The position numbers and the translations under genes are program-made. Shown piece by piece: positions 46,401 to 58,310 of a stretch of DNA of 64,000 nucleotides (position 1 is the first letter of the stretch; the number at the start of each line of letters is the position of its first letter). The DNA is from Erythroxylum novogranatense. Taxonomy: Eukaryota; Streptophyta; Magnoliopsida; Malpighiales; Erythroxylaceae. Location: positions 32,741,005 through 32,805,004 of the forward strand of contig CM057224.1 of NCBI GenBank assembly GCA_029891385.1, written 5' to 3'. The notes beneath the pieces were generated by a model. That model saw only the letters and a program-made list of their open reading frames with translations, did not search any database and was not told the DNA's origin.

Positions 46401-48900
46401 AATAAGATACTTAAATGATTGACTTAGTAAAAATAAGATATTATTAGTTTATTTCCTATAACTAATAGGTTGGTTAAAGTTTAGTGACATAATTATTTAA
46501 AGGTATTATTTATCCTATACATATTCATATGTATAGATAAATTATATGGGATAAATGTACATTTCAAATAAAATTATAATTAGGTAATGATTATAAGATT
46601 CATATTGTATTTATATCATCGTCATCATAAATTACTCCATAAATTACTCCTATTCATTGTTCTATTAAAGATGGGCATTAATAAAGCATAAAAATTGTAC
46701 ATGTTATATTTTTCTTATGAAAGAAGTAGTTGATCTCATAAACTAAAGTATGGAGATACTTAAACAAAAGTGTGTGAGCTTATTAGAGAATAAGTTCATA
46801 AATTGACCGCATATAAGAAACCCATTTAGAACATTACTTTTATGTCCATAGAAATTCTCATTATAATGATTGTATAAGTGATTCTTGGACTTGAATTCTT
46901 CAAAAGTGTCTCGTATATGGATTATTATATTTTAATACTGCTTACGACCTATTCTAATCAAGAGTAGTTTAGTCAAGAGTCATTGGATATAACATTAACT
47001 ATATAAAGATAGTTAAGTGATTAATATATAATTCATCACCTTAAAGTAGTTATGAAGAATGTTTTGTTATTCTCAATTATTATTGATTCGGTAAATCCTT
47101 AGTGAAGGTGGAATGACACTTTAAAATATTTTTCAAATGTCATTAATTAAATCAATTATTAATTGTGAAGAACTAATACAAATAGACTCAAATAGAGTAA
47201 ATGTTAATTCTATGTTCTATGTCTAAAAAGAAAATTATATGATGAAAGCATTTAATTATTAAAAAATTATGCACGGAAAGGTTAGTCAAAACTACTTTAA
47301 CATTCATAAATATTAGGTGGTTACTATGCATTGCTCTACAGCAATCTTAATCTATAGATATAAATTATTTAATTACATAATTATAAATCAAATTAAAGAA
47401 TTAAAGATAAATTTAATTAGATAATTAAAGATAAATTAAAAAGTTTAATATATCTAATCCTAAATATAATTTAGGGTTATGATTTATAGCTACTATCAAT
47501 ATATTTAGGAACTTAATAGGTCATATACAAAGAATTGATTGCAAAGAGAATATGTGTTTTAATCAAGTTGAACTTGATTGTAAAGCTTAAGAAACTTTAT
47601 TATTAAATATGAGATATTTAATAAATAAGGATCAATAAGAGATATTGGATCTTATTTAGGCATAACTGGTTTTCAATCAGAATTAGTTACGATTTTTATT
47701 AAAATTTAATTGAATTAGAATTTAATTTCAATTAAATTACTAAAATATCTAAAAAATATTATAAATAGGCTTAGGCTCTAAGAGAGCTAGCACTACTTAT
47801 CTAACCCTCTTTAAAACAATTGCATAATTCTCTTAACATATTTTGTGGATATAGTTAGATGTTAGACGCTTGTGCAGCTACGATAGTTGAGATAAACTAG
47901 TTTTAGAAACGGTTTGAGAAAAATGATAAGAAAATGATCAAGTTTCATAATAAGGTACAAATTAATATTTATGGTTTATTATATTTTATGTGTAAATCCA
48001 GGTTATACATTTAAAATGATATTGGCTTTTGAGATATTATATGAAATAGTTTTGTAATTATTTTGCTGATTCTGCCCTAATTTTCTAGCAATACCTAGCA
48101 TCATTTTTATTAAATGTGTTACAGTAATTCATAAGAATTAAATAAGAATTATCCTAGTAAAGAATTCGCTAAGGAGATTTTACATACATCAGTTCATCGA
48201 AGTTCAATGATTCTTCAATTTCTCACACCTCACCTTGCACATTTTTCCTATTATTTATTGTGCTATTGATGGTTCATTATAAACTACATAAACTTGTGCA
48301 TTATACTAATAATAGTTCCAGACATCAAATTGACATTAAAGACTATACTACTATATTAATACGTAAATGATCTCAAAAGTAATAAGGAAGTTGTTTTTAG
48401 TATATAACTTGTTTTAGCGACTTTATTTTAGTTATAATTTCTTGTAAAATTTAGTAATATAATTAAATAACTTTTGCATTAAAAGAAATCTACTATTCTT
48501 TATGTATTATGTAGATAAAGAATTTAATGCTCAGCTCACTGCACTTAACTCAAACCCTAGAGAATTTGATGCTCCTTATCCCTCTCTACGTCAAGGTTGC
48601 TCAATCATAGTAAATGGAGTTTTGGAGTTAAAAGTTCAAAGGTTTCACTACAATTATAAATTATGTCCTTAGTATAACCCGAACATTGAGGAAGAAGATA
48701 AAGTCACTTGAAGGCATCACCGTTTAAAGAAATTCACAAAAAAATGTTGCTCGGATCTATTTAGAACTATTACCATTAAATTCAACTGGTGTTGACATTT
48801 GATTCCCCATAAAATGAAATAGAGCATCATGCATTCTATGGTTAGTCATTAGGCATAGTTTAAGGACATTAGACAACCTAAAAGTTATCTCATCTCCTAA
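43500..48900. other. AT-rich intergenic DNA with worn LTR-like pieces
   Basis: No gene is supported on either strand. Two blocks, about 43865-43975 and 46755-46865, are diverged direct repeats sharing GATACTTAAA, AATTGACC, TATRAGAAA and CATTTAGAA. The region 46.6-47.9 kb looks like an old plus-strand LTR: it has a TATA-box-like TATAAATAGG at about 47761, followed by an AGAGAGCTAGCAC-type leader. I see no coding remnant between the repeats, so this is only a suggestion of a decayed LTR element. Confidence 0.4.
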
Positions 48901-48937
48901 CCTCTAAAGTTTGTAACTAGTAAATTAGTGTTTGGAT

Positions 48938-49080
48938 CATCATCATCATCATTATCATCATCACCCAATCTGAAATCTCGCAATAAAGTAGGGTTTGGGG
49001 AGGTCCGATAGTACGTAATCTTATCCTTACATAGTAGAGAGGTTGTTTCCGGTAGACCCACATACAAATGAGACAATAAT
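48938..49080 (-). mobile_element. Au/TS-like SINE fragment
   Basis: On the minus strand the block reads GTGGGTCTACCGGAAACAAC, then CTCTCTACTATGTAAGGATA, a diverged ACGTACTATCGGACC and CTCCCCAAACCCTACTT. It ends in a TGATGATGATAATGATG-type tail. This matches the general layout of tRNA-derived Au/TS-type plant SINEs, which end in short triplet tails. The tRNA-like 5' part with the A and B boxes is worn or absent. Confidence 0.6.
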
Positions 49081-49174
49081 AAGAATGATGCAGAGAGATA
49101 AAATTAAGAAAATAGAATAACAATACAAGAAAAAAAAAAGGTAATACGAAAATCAATAAAAGGATAAAAGTTGT

Positions 49175-49321
<147 letters not shown>

Positions 49322-49564
49322 AAAAAGAAGATAAAGTTAATAAATGAGTAGGAGATTAAAAAAACTACTATTATAATCAATAAAAAAAATAATAATAATA
49401 ATCAAACTAGTACCCGACAACAGTGACAGTATCTTCAACAGTAGTGAACAATTCAGGCATGCAAGATAGAAACGTAAATGGGAAGGTAACAAAGGAAAAC
49501 AATTAGAAGACTCAATGCCCATGCAAGTATATTGGACCAATAGGAAAAGGAAATAACAACCAAC

Positions 49565-50516
49565 TGTTAAGTCCAAATGACTTTACTTAGATATAATTTT
49601 GATTTATAACAAAAAGAGAACAAATAAAATAAAAACAAGACAGACGAAGTCATAAAGACGAAGTCAGACAGACGAAGGAATAAACAAAGCAGACGCAGAC
49701 ACAGACGCTAAGGAAAGCAGACGCAGACGCAAACGCTAAGTAAAAGTAAAAGCAGACGCAGACGCAGACGCGAAGAGTAAAAGCAGACGCAGACGTAGAG
49801 ACACAGACGCAAAAATATAGACGAAGAAAAGAAGATGCGGAATTCGAAGAGAAGACGAAGGAGTCAGTTCGAGTTAGTTACAGAACTCAACTGAATAACC
49901 GTTTCTTTAAAGATTCAAGAAACAAGAATCAAGAAGCAGTTGAAGACGAAGGCTATAAATGCAAGACGAAGTCGAAGATTGCAAAGTTAGACAAAAAAGA
50001 TAGCCAAAGTCAGACAACGTGATCGTAAAAAAACATTCTATTCAATTTAGCTGTGAGTTATTTTACTGTAACAAGTGTTCAAACACTTTTCTGAGAAAAA
50101 GTAGTGCAGATAGCCTGCAGAGGCTAAGTGTGAAAGAATACTGGTTGTAGAGACCTGAAGAGGCTCGCAAAGAATACTTGTAACGTTTGAAGAGATAGTG
50201 AAATCTCAGAAGAAACTCTGAGGACTGGACGTAGCCCACGGCTTGGGGTGAACCAGGATAAATCTCAGTGTCAAACTACTCTCACTCTCTATCTCTATAT
50301 CTTATATTCAAGTTTTATCACTACTTAATTCATAAACAAAGTTTTTCAAAAGTTTTGATTAATTAGAATCTATCGGAATTTCTGTAAAGAATTTTATTTC
50401 TAACAAACAGTTTTTGAAAGAATTTTCAAAAAGGGGAATACACAATTCAACCCCCCCCCCTTCTCATGCATTCTATATCGTTTTATAAGTATTGTATTAA
50501 CGTGTGATTCACTTCA
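49565..50516 (+). mobile_element. 5' LTR of SIRE-type copia element
   Basis: About 950 bp, starting TGTTAAGTCCAAATG and ending near GATTCACTTCA, directly before the primer site. The upstream part (49630-49860) holds many CAGACG and GACGAAG repeats. A run of eleven C at about 50450 precedes CTTCTCATGCATTC. The matching 3' LTR is missing because element C cuts the element at 57643. Confidence 0.75.
49630..49860 (+). repeat. CAGACG hexamer-rich block in the SIRE LTR
   Basis: About fifteen CAGACG or AGACGAA units in clusters (for example GCAGACGCAGACGCAGACGC near 49754), separated by AAGTAAAAG-type spacers. It lies in the U3 part of the LTR, where enhancer repeats are often found. A regulatory role is inference. 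Confidence 0.75.
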
Positions 50517-50518
50517 AT

Positions 50519-50532
50519 TGGTATCAGAGCCT
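50519..50532 (+). other. Primer binding site of the SIRE-type copia element
   Basis: TGGTATCAGAGCCT, complementary to initiator tRNA-Met, two bases inside the 5' LTR. It sets plus orientation. Confidence 0.85.
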
Positions 50533-50573
50533 GGTATCCAAGGATCACTTTAGCAAAGTGTGGATCAAAGATA

Positions 50574-52230
50574 ATGGTGGAATCACATGTATACATCGCA
50601 GAAGGAGCCTCAGTCACTAGACCTTCAGCATTCAACGGAGAAGACTATCATTACTGGAAAGATAGGATGCGGCTATTCATAGAATCTACTCATGTCGACC
50701 TTTGGGACGTGATAGAGAACGGACCTTATACACCCGTAGACGAAGATGGAAATTCTATACCACGAATCAGATGGACGGCTGATCAAAAGGCAAGAATACA
50801 GTTGAACTCAAAGGCGAAGTTCTTCTTGATGTGTGCCCTAAGCAGGAGCGAGTATGACAAAGTCCACGGATGCGATACAGCAAAGGAGATGTGGGACACA
50901 TTGTCCATCGCTCACGAAGGCACAAGCCAAGTTAAAGAATCCAAGATAAGTATTATTGTGCACCAATATGAACTTTTCAGGATGAAAGATGGAGAATCTA
51001 TTGATCAAATGTTTGGAAGATTTCAAACAATTATCAATGGATTGAAAGCTCTCGGAAGAACGTACAACAATCAAGATCATGTTCGAAAGATCCTAAGAAG
51101 CCTTCCGAAGAGATGGAGACCTAAAGTTATTGCGGTGCAAGAAGCCAAAGACTTGAGCGTATTAAAGCTTGATGAGTTGCTTGGATCGTTGAAGATTTAT
51201 GAAGTTGAACTCGATGCTGAAGACAAACCCAAGCGGGACAAGTCGATAGCGCTGAAGGCCAGATAGAAGAATCACAAGACTCAAAGAAGGAGGAAATCAT
51301 CAAAAGCGTTGAAAATTGAAGAATCAAAGGATGACGACTCCAGCCAATCAGAACCAGAGTCAAGTGATGATGATGACGAATTATCTTTCATCTCCATAAA
51401 GATAAGACGCATGTGGAAGAAGAAGTCCAAAGGAAATCAGACTTTCAAGAAGAATGGCAAAGATGAATCCAAACCAGAAAAGTCATCTGTCATCTACTAC
51501 GAGTGCAATCAGCCTGGACACTACAAGTCCGAATGTCCGACTCTAAAGAAGAAACCAAAGAAGAGTAGAGAAGGCAAGAAAAGCATGATGGCAACGTGGG
51601 AGGACCTAGATTCATCATAATCAGATACAGGTTCCGAAACATTTGAACATGCAAACATCTGCCTGATGGCCACGAAAGATAGTGATGAGGAGGTAAAATC
51701 TGACTACGATAATTTGTATGATGCCTACTCAGAACTATTAGAAGATTCACATGCTATTCTGAAACAGTACAAACTGTTAAAGAAAAAATATGTAGAAAAT
51801 ATTAGACATACGGAAGAAATAGAGAGAGAAAATATCTGTCTGAAAAAGCAATTAGAAGGAAAGAATAAAGTTGTAGACAGATCAGAAGAAATCAATCAGC
51901 TCAAACTAAGAATTAAGAATTTGTCAGCTGATTTAGCTACTTTCACAGAAAGCACTAAGAAAATGAATGAGATGCTTGGAAAATGTAAACATCCGAGTGA
52001 TAAAACCGGATTAGGGTTTACAGGTAACAAGACTCAGACTCATAAGAAACCTTTCTTTCAAAAGAGAAACCATAATAAATCTCATTTTAATCAACATTCT
52101 AGTTATATGCATCAAAGAACACATCACATACATACTACTAATCATAAAGGACCCAAGAAAATTTGGGTACCAAAAAATAAAATAGTTTCTCTTGCAGATA
52201 TCCTTCCTTGGAAGATACGGCAAGCACCAT
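50574..52230 (+). pseudogene. SIRE-type copia gag
   Basis: Starts MVESHVYIAEGASVTRPSAF and continues through a UBN2-type capsid region (FNGEDYHYWKDRMRLFIEST, LRSLPKRWRPKV). Stop codons follow KSIALKAR (51264) and EDLDSS (51618); the frame carries on unchanged after both, so these are point mutations. The nucleocapsid knuckle reads YYECNQPGHYKSEC, in which the first cysteine of CX2CX4HX4C has become tyrosine. A coiled-coil-like stretch (51666-51960, rich in K and E) and a basic, His-rich linker ending in KKIWVPKNK follow, as in SIRE elements. A frameshift near 52190 separates it from the protease. Confidence 0.85.
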
Positions 52231-55200
52231 TGGTATTTAGACAGTGGATGCTCGCGACATATAACGGGAAAAAGGTTTATGTTCCTAGACATTCAGTATA
52301 AGAAGGGAGGATCGGTAACTTTCGGAGACAACCAGCAGGGCAAGATTATTGGAATTGGTAAAATAGGTAAAGATTCCTTTGCATGCATAAATAATGTACT
52401 GCTTGTTGATGGTCTGAAGCATAACTTGATTAGCGTCAGTCAATTGTGTGATTCTGGTTTCACAGTCACATTCAATCAAAATCTTTGCGAAGTCAGAAAC
52501 AAAGATGGGTCTATACTTTTCTCTGCCAAAAGAAGAAACAATCCTTACAAAATTGATTTAGAAGATTTTCAAAGTCAAAATATTTCATGTTTTCTATCTT
52601 CCGAAGAAGAAAGACTAATCTGGCATAAAAAGCTAGGTCATGTCTCTTTTAAACATATTTCAAAATTGACAAAACATGATTTGGTAAGAGGATTGCCAAA
52701 AATATGTTTTGACAAAGAGTTTTTCTGTGAAAACTGTTTGAAAGGAAAACAAGTTAAAAGTTCTTTTTCTTCTAAAAGCTTTGTAACATCATCTAGACCT
52801 TTAGAGTTGTTACATATGGATTTATTTGGTCCAACTAGGACAATAAGTCTTGGCGGAAAGAAATACGGATTTGTCATTGTTGATGACTTTACTCGATTTT
52901 GTTGGATATTATTTTTATCACACAAAGATGAATCCTTTAAGTGCTTTAGGACCTTATCCAGAAAGTTACAAAATGAAAAAGGAATGTCTATAGCCAGTAT
53001 AAGGAGTGACCATGGTGGAGAGTTCGAGAATGAGAAGTTTAGATTATTATGTGAGGAGAATGGAATTTTCCACAACTTCTCGGCACCCAGAACTCCACAA
53101 CAGAATGGAGTTGTTGAAAGGAAGAACAGGACGATTCAAGAGATGGCAAGGACCGTGTTGTGTGAGATGAATCTTCCTAAGTATTTCTGGGCGGAAGCTG
53201 TGAATACAGCATGCTATATTCAGAATAGAATTTTGTTGCGACCCATGTTGAAGAAGACTCCTTATGAGTTATGGAATGGAAGAAGACCAAATATATCTTA
53301 CTTTCATCCTTTTGGGTGCAAATGTTCTATTCTGAACACAAAGGATTGTTGGATAAATTCGATTCAAAGACCTATCCAGGAATCTTTCTAGGCTACCCAT
53401 CATCGTCTAAGGCATTTCGGGTGTACAACCTTACTTCAAAGACAGTTGAGGAGACCATCCATGTCAAGTTTGATGATAGTTCTCAACCCCATAAGGAAGA
53501 TGACATGGAGAGTGAAGGTCCTTCAAAGAACTTAGACGATAGAACAGAAACTCCATCATCAGAAACTCAAGTAGACAAAGTTGAAGATATTCCAGAAACT
53601 ATCGGACTGAAAATAGACTGGAAATATAAAAGTTCTCATCCAGAAGAGTTGATTATCGGAGAGACTTCAGAAGGAGTTAGGATAAGATCCAGATTCAGAA
53701 AAGAAGCTAATGTGGCTTTTATCTCTGAAATAGAACCGAAGAAAGTTGAGGAAGCTCTTCAAGACGAAGCTTGGGTGTTAGCCATGCAAGAGGAGCTTAA
53801 TCAATTCACTAGGAATAATGTCTGGTCCTTAGTTCCGAAACCTCCTAAGAAATCCATTATAGGAGCCAGATGGATCTTTAAGAATAAGTTAGAAGAATCA
53901 GGTAGAGTGAGTCGAAATAAGGCTAGATTAGTAGCACAAGGCTATAATCAGCAAGAAGGAATAGACTATAATAAGACGTATGCTCCAGTAGCAAGACTTA
54001 AAGCTATTAGGATTCTACTGGCATATGCAGTCTGTCATGATATAAAGTTATTTCAGATGGATGTAAAGAGTGCATTTCTGAATGGCTTTATAAACGAAGA
54101 AGTGTATGTTAAGCAACCACCTGGCTTCGAGGATGTTAAAAACCCATACTATGTCTATAAACTTCATAAAGCCTTATACGGCCTAAAGCAAACTCCTAGA
54201 GCTTGGTATGATCGTCTGAGTACCTTTCTTATAGAAAATGGTTTCAGTAGAGGTCAAGTTGATAAGACGCTCTTTAGGAAGAACTTTCAGAATGATTTTA
54301 TTTTAGTTCAGATTTACGTTGATGATATTATTTTTGGTGCTACTTCAAAAGAATTATGCATAAAATTTGAGAGTCTAATGAAGAAAGAATTTGAAATGAG
54401 TATGATGGGTGAGTTGAAGTTCTTTCTTGGGTTGCAAGTTAAGCAAACCGAAGAGAAAATCTTCATTCATCAACAAAAATATGTGAAAGAGTTATTGAAC
54501 AAATTTGATATGAAAAATGTGAAGCCTATGGCGACTCCGATGCATCCTTCAAACCTTTTGTCGAAAGATGAACTTGGTAAGAAGGTGGATCAAACCTTGT
54601 ATAGAGGGATGATCAGTTCTTTACTGTATCTTACAACAAGTAGACCTGATATCTTGTTCAGTATATGCTTGTGTGCAAGGTTTCAGGTCGATCCTAGAGA
54701 GTCTCATTTTATTGCTGTTAAAAGAATTATGAGATATCTCGCAGGTACTACTGATCTTTGCTTAATGTTTGAGAAAGGTAAAGATTTCAGGATAATCGGA
54801 TATTGCGATGTGGACTATGCCGGAGATAGAATCGAAAGAAAGAACACAAGCGGAGGATGTCACTTTCTTGGCGCAAACCTAGTTTCCTGGTCAAGCAAGA
54901 GACAAAGCTCAATCGCTTTATCAACCGCCGAAGCAGAATATATGTCGGTTGCAAGTTGCTGTTCACAGACGTTATGGATCAAATATCAACTTGAAGACTA
55001 TTCAGTTCAAGAAGAAGAAATTCCAATATACTGCGACAACACCAGTGCAATCAATCTGTCAAAGAATCCGATTCAGCATTCTAGAGTGAAGCACATAGAA
55101 GTCAGACATCATTTCCTGAGAGACAATGTTCAGAGGAAGGTAGTGCGTCTACAGTTCATCGAAACAGAGCATCAATGGGCAGACATCTTCACCATGTAGG

Positions 55201-57120
55201 AAAATCCCGGGGTGTTCATCACATGAACACAGTGCGGAATTTAAAATTTTAAGTCCCGAGACATTCCCGAAAGCCAGGATCCAAGTGTATGTACAAACAA
55301 TCAAACCATAACGACCAAAAGAGACCGTCTCTAACGGTATCCACGCAGAGGTCGGAAAACCTAACCGGGACAAACTCTTTTGACCCGGGAATAGCTAGAC
55401 TAAAGAAAAGAGTGCTAGCTCTTACCTTAGCCTTGGAGAGCAAGTGAAGATGATCAATTGAAGCCTTGGAGAAGTAGAAACCAACTTGAGAGGAAGAGAG
55501 GAAGAAGATGAAAAACAATTTTTCAAAGGCTTAACTCTTAAGCAATTCGATTCTTCTCCTTCAACCACCGTACAAGCCTCTTCTCTTTTTAACTTCTTAT
55601 ATGTATTTTAACTCATTTAAACACATATGAAAGCTTGGTGGAGAGGCTATCCACGTTGGTGGGTTAAAATACATTGAAATGTTAAATAATCATTAAGTTT
55701 GACTTTTCAAACCATTTAACTTCTCCATTTTCATGGTTCCACCGAAAATCCATATATATATATATATAATTAATTAATGCTTAATTAATTAATATATATA
55801 TATATTTGCTGAAGAGGTCCAGTCAAACTGGGGTCGGTCCTACCGGCCTATCGGGCCCCGCCGGCGAAAAATCGCCGGAGACCCTTTTCAGCAATGTCAA
55901 TGTCGCGATCTCATCGGGACATATCCCAATCTCATCGGGATCCATTTAATCCTATTGCTCTCCAGATATCGGATCTCTGTCTGAAACTATTTTACAGATT
56001 CTCCGAGTCACTCTTATGCGTGTGACCCATTAGGTTCCCGGTTATGTTGGCCACTTAGATTAACACTTAATCTGAGCAAGTCATGAGCGGTATCTAGCAA
56101 CACATCATGACCCCCAATTGACCGGAAAGTAATTGGTTTGACTAATGAAACCATATCACGAACCCTTCCATAGACAATTACCGTGCAATTCGTCCTTTCA
56201 CCATGCTATACCCCACTTGGTTTGAGTATGGGCAATGTGTCAACTCTTACTAGACTGATCAGATCAAATCTAGTCCAAGTGTAATCTGTTCTCGTCCTAG
56301 GACTCATTACTTTATATGTCCATGAAGACCCTCTTCATGACATATGTATGCTCCGGCGCCAGAGACTTCAAAGTAATGATCCTGATAAGAGGCCATGGGT
56401 ATCTCTTCTGCTATCACAGAAGTGGTGAATCCTTTATTGGCTACTCAATTACCTTCGAATACCTCAAGCTGTACCCAATCACCACCCTATGAGCGACCTC
56501 TGAAAGGCAACAAGGAATGTAGTCAAAGTACGTAATCAAGACTCAAGATATCCTCGAGTACCTCAAGTCTAAGGATACTTGCACCATTGCTATGATGAGA
56601 TTATCACCGACATTTGTATAGACATCCATGTGATGATCTCATAGCGAGTCATCCAATGTACTTACTACCACTAGTAAGCATCCACATGTCAAATCTAAAT
56701 ATCTCAATATTTACGGTTTTAGAGATCCACCGCTGATCCAATCAAGGAGTTTGACATGTGCTAGTCTATCCGGATTAACGATGTCCAGTCTCGTTAATCC
56801 TATGACTAAGGATAATTTAGATACTGACATAATTGTACATGATAGGAATCTCAGTAGTATGATCGCATCATAATTTCCTTCATGCTATGTCATGTATCAG
56901 GGACTTCATTAATTTGATTAAAGATCACTGTCAATTCATAATAAAATGAACATCAAATAAATGAAATATGCCTTGCTTTATTTATTCATAAAATCTGTAC
57001 ATGACTATGAACAAAATGCGCTAAAGGGGATTGCCTTTAGGGCACTACTCTAACACACCAAACCACTGAGTGGAGAACGGTTCCAGAAGATCAGACGCAA
57101 CCTTAACATGGTTATGTTAA
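52192..57120 (+). pseudogene. SIRE-type copia pol (PR-IN-RT-RH), split by a solo LTR
   Basis: 52192-53391 encodes the protease (WYLDSGCSRHITG) and the integrase (zinc pair HKKLGH and CENC; catalytic blocks HMDLFGPT, RSDHGGEFEN, GVVERKNRT). A one-base insertion near 53345 shifts the frame. 53350-55194 encodes the rest of integrase, the reverse transcriptase (ARLVAQGYNQQEGIDY, FQMDVKSAFLNG, active site YVDDIIFG) and the RNase H (GYCDVDYAGD, STAEAEYM). The frame is cut at ...WADIFT by a solo LTR (55195-57055). It resumes after the TSD with KPLSGERFQKIRRNLNM at about 57059-57110. Order PR-IN-RT-RH is diagnostic of Ty1/copia. Sequence style and the long gag fit the SIRE/Maximus lineage. Confidence 0.9.
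55195..57055 (-). mobile_element. Solo LTR inserted in the SIRE pol
   Basis: An 1861-bp block with TG...CA ends. The plus strand reads TGTAGGAAAATCCC to CTACTCTAACA; the minus strand starts TGTTAGAGTAGTGCCC, a familiar plant LTR opening. It is flanked by CACCA at 55190-55194 and 57056-57060, and the pol frame continues across it. I see no internal gene or second LTR, so it is a solo LTR. Inside is an AT palindrome at about 55752-55806. I choose minus orientation from the typical start; this is not proven. Confidence 0.8.
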
Positions 57121-57400
57121 GTGAACAGTCAGGCTAAAGTAACGTCAAAACTAACAGCGTTAGAAACAGTGAGGTACAGCTGGTAACTTCTCTCACAAGG
57201 AATTTTTGGAGGGAAAAATCTGATAATCTTGAGGATCTTAATGATTCTAGAACACACCGGACTATACCCCTACAAGTAGCCTGAAAGAAAAATCATTGCG
57301 GTTACTCTCATCTCCAGACGGTTCATCTTGCTTTCCAATTTTCTCAATCATTCTACCCTAGACGAAGAGTTTTCTAGAAAACAGTTTTCTTTCTGAAACA
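57121..57400. other. Spacer between SIRE pol and the downstream ORF
   Basis: About 280 bp after the end of pol without a clear frame. This is the usual place of the spacer before the extra ORF in SIRE elements. Confidence 0.4.
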
Positions 57401-57643
57401 ATGGAAGTAGCTATGATTTTCGGAAGACATGTAGATTTCGAGTCATTGAGGAATGATGGAATGGACGTAGAACCAGAGATTGAAAGAGCTGGTTGGAGGA
57501 ATTTCTTCCAGGTACGAGAACCAGTATATACCAATGAGGTATTCGAGTTCTGGAAGAATGCTCAACTTGTAGACAAAACTGTGGTATCTTCGGTAGATGG
57601 TATATCTGTTGTTTTCACTAAGGAGCTGATAAAGGAGGTGACT
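57401..57643 (+). pseudogene. SIRE downstream ORF, truncated by element C
   Basis: An open frame starting MEVAMIFGRHVDF and reaching TKELIKEVT before it runs into LTR C at 57644. Phrases such as GWRNFFQVREPVYTNEVFEF resemble the 'putative plant transposon protein' domain often encoded downstream of pol or beside plant transposon genes. In SIRE elements this position sometimes carries an envelope-like gene, but nothing here (no signal peptide or membrane segment) supports that. Its role is unknown. About 81 codons remain; the listed frame beyond 57643 is LTR sequence. Confidence 0.55.
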
Positions 57644-58310
57644 TGTAGCACCCCACTCCCGCGAGACCCGAACCCGACATCGACGGTAATATCCAAGCCC
57701 GCGACCCGCGAGGGTAGTATGCTAGAGCAGTCACTGCAGTGTTAAAACTCATTATGATTTTTTTTTTTGAAAAACCAGTCGAGTGCGCGAAATTAAAAAT
57801 AAACGATTCGGGCCCGTGATACAAAAACCCTTTTTAGTCATACACTTTATCAAAGATCATATGTCAAATAATATTTATCAATTAGGGCCCTCAATCAATT
57901 CAATACAATTTTTGCGGAATATAAATTTACACATAAGTCAAGATAACACGAATGCAGACGTGAACTGATCCCGACATCGGACACCGACTCTCTTGTAGTA
58001 ACCATACACCCGGTTCACTAACGGGTACTCTTCAATTCTGAAAAATAGTTGCAATGTTGGGTGAGTTTGCGAACTCAGTGAGAAACCATCATCGATGGTT
58101 CACCCAACTCATGCATTCACTAATCATATTAGCACACAGTAGCATTAACAGTAATATCACATATTATCACATTTCAGTTCCAATTTCATATACACATGCA
58201 CATATTTCAGTTATTTACAATATATATATATGCAATGCACATGTGACATTGCTCCAATTTCATTTCGTTGTTGTGACTGCTGGCAAATCGTCCCCAAGAA
58301 CGGCACATTA

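Noticed and set aside
57401..57745. Envelope-like gene in the SIRE element
   Set aside because: No signal peptide, membrane segment or coiled coil is visible, and the last third of the frame is LTR C sequence. Kept only as an unassigned ORF.
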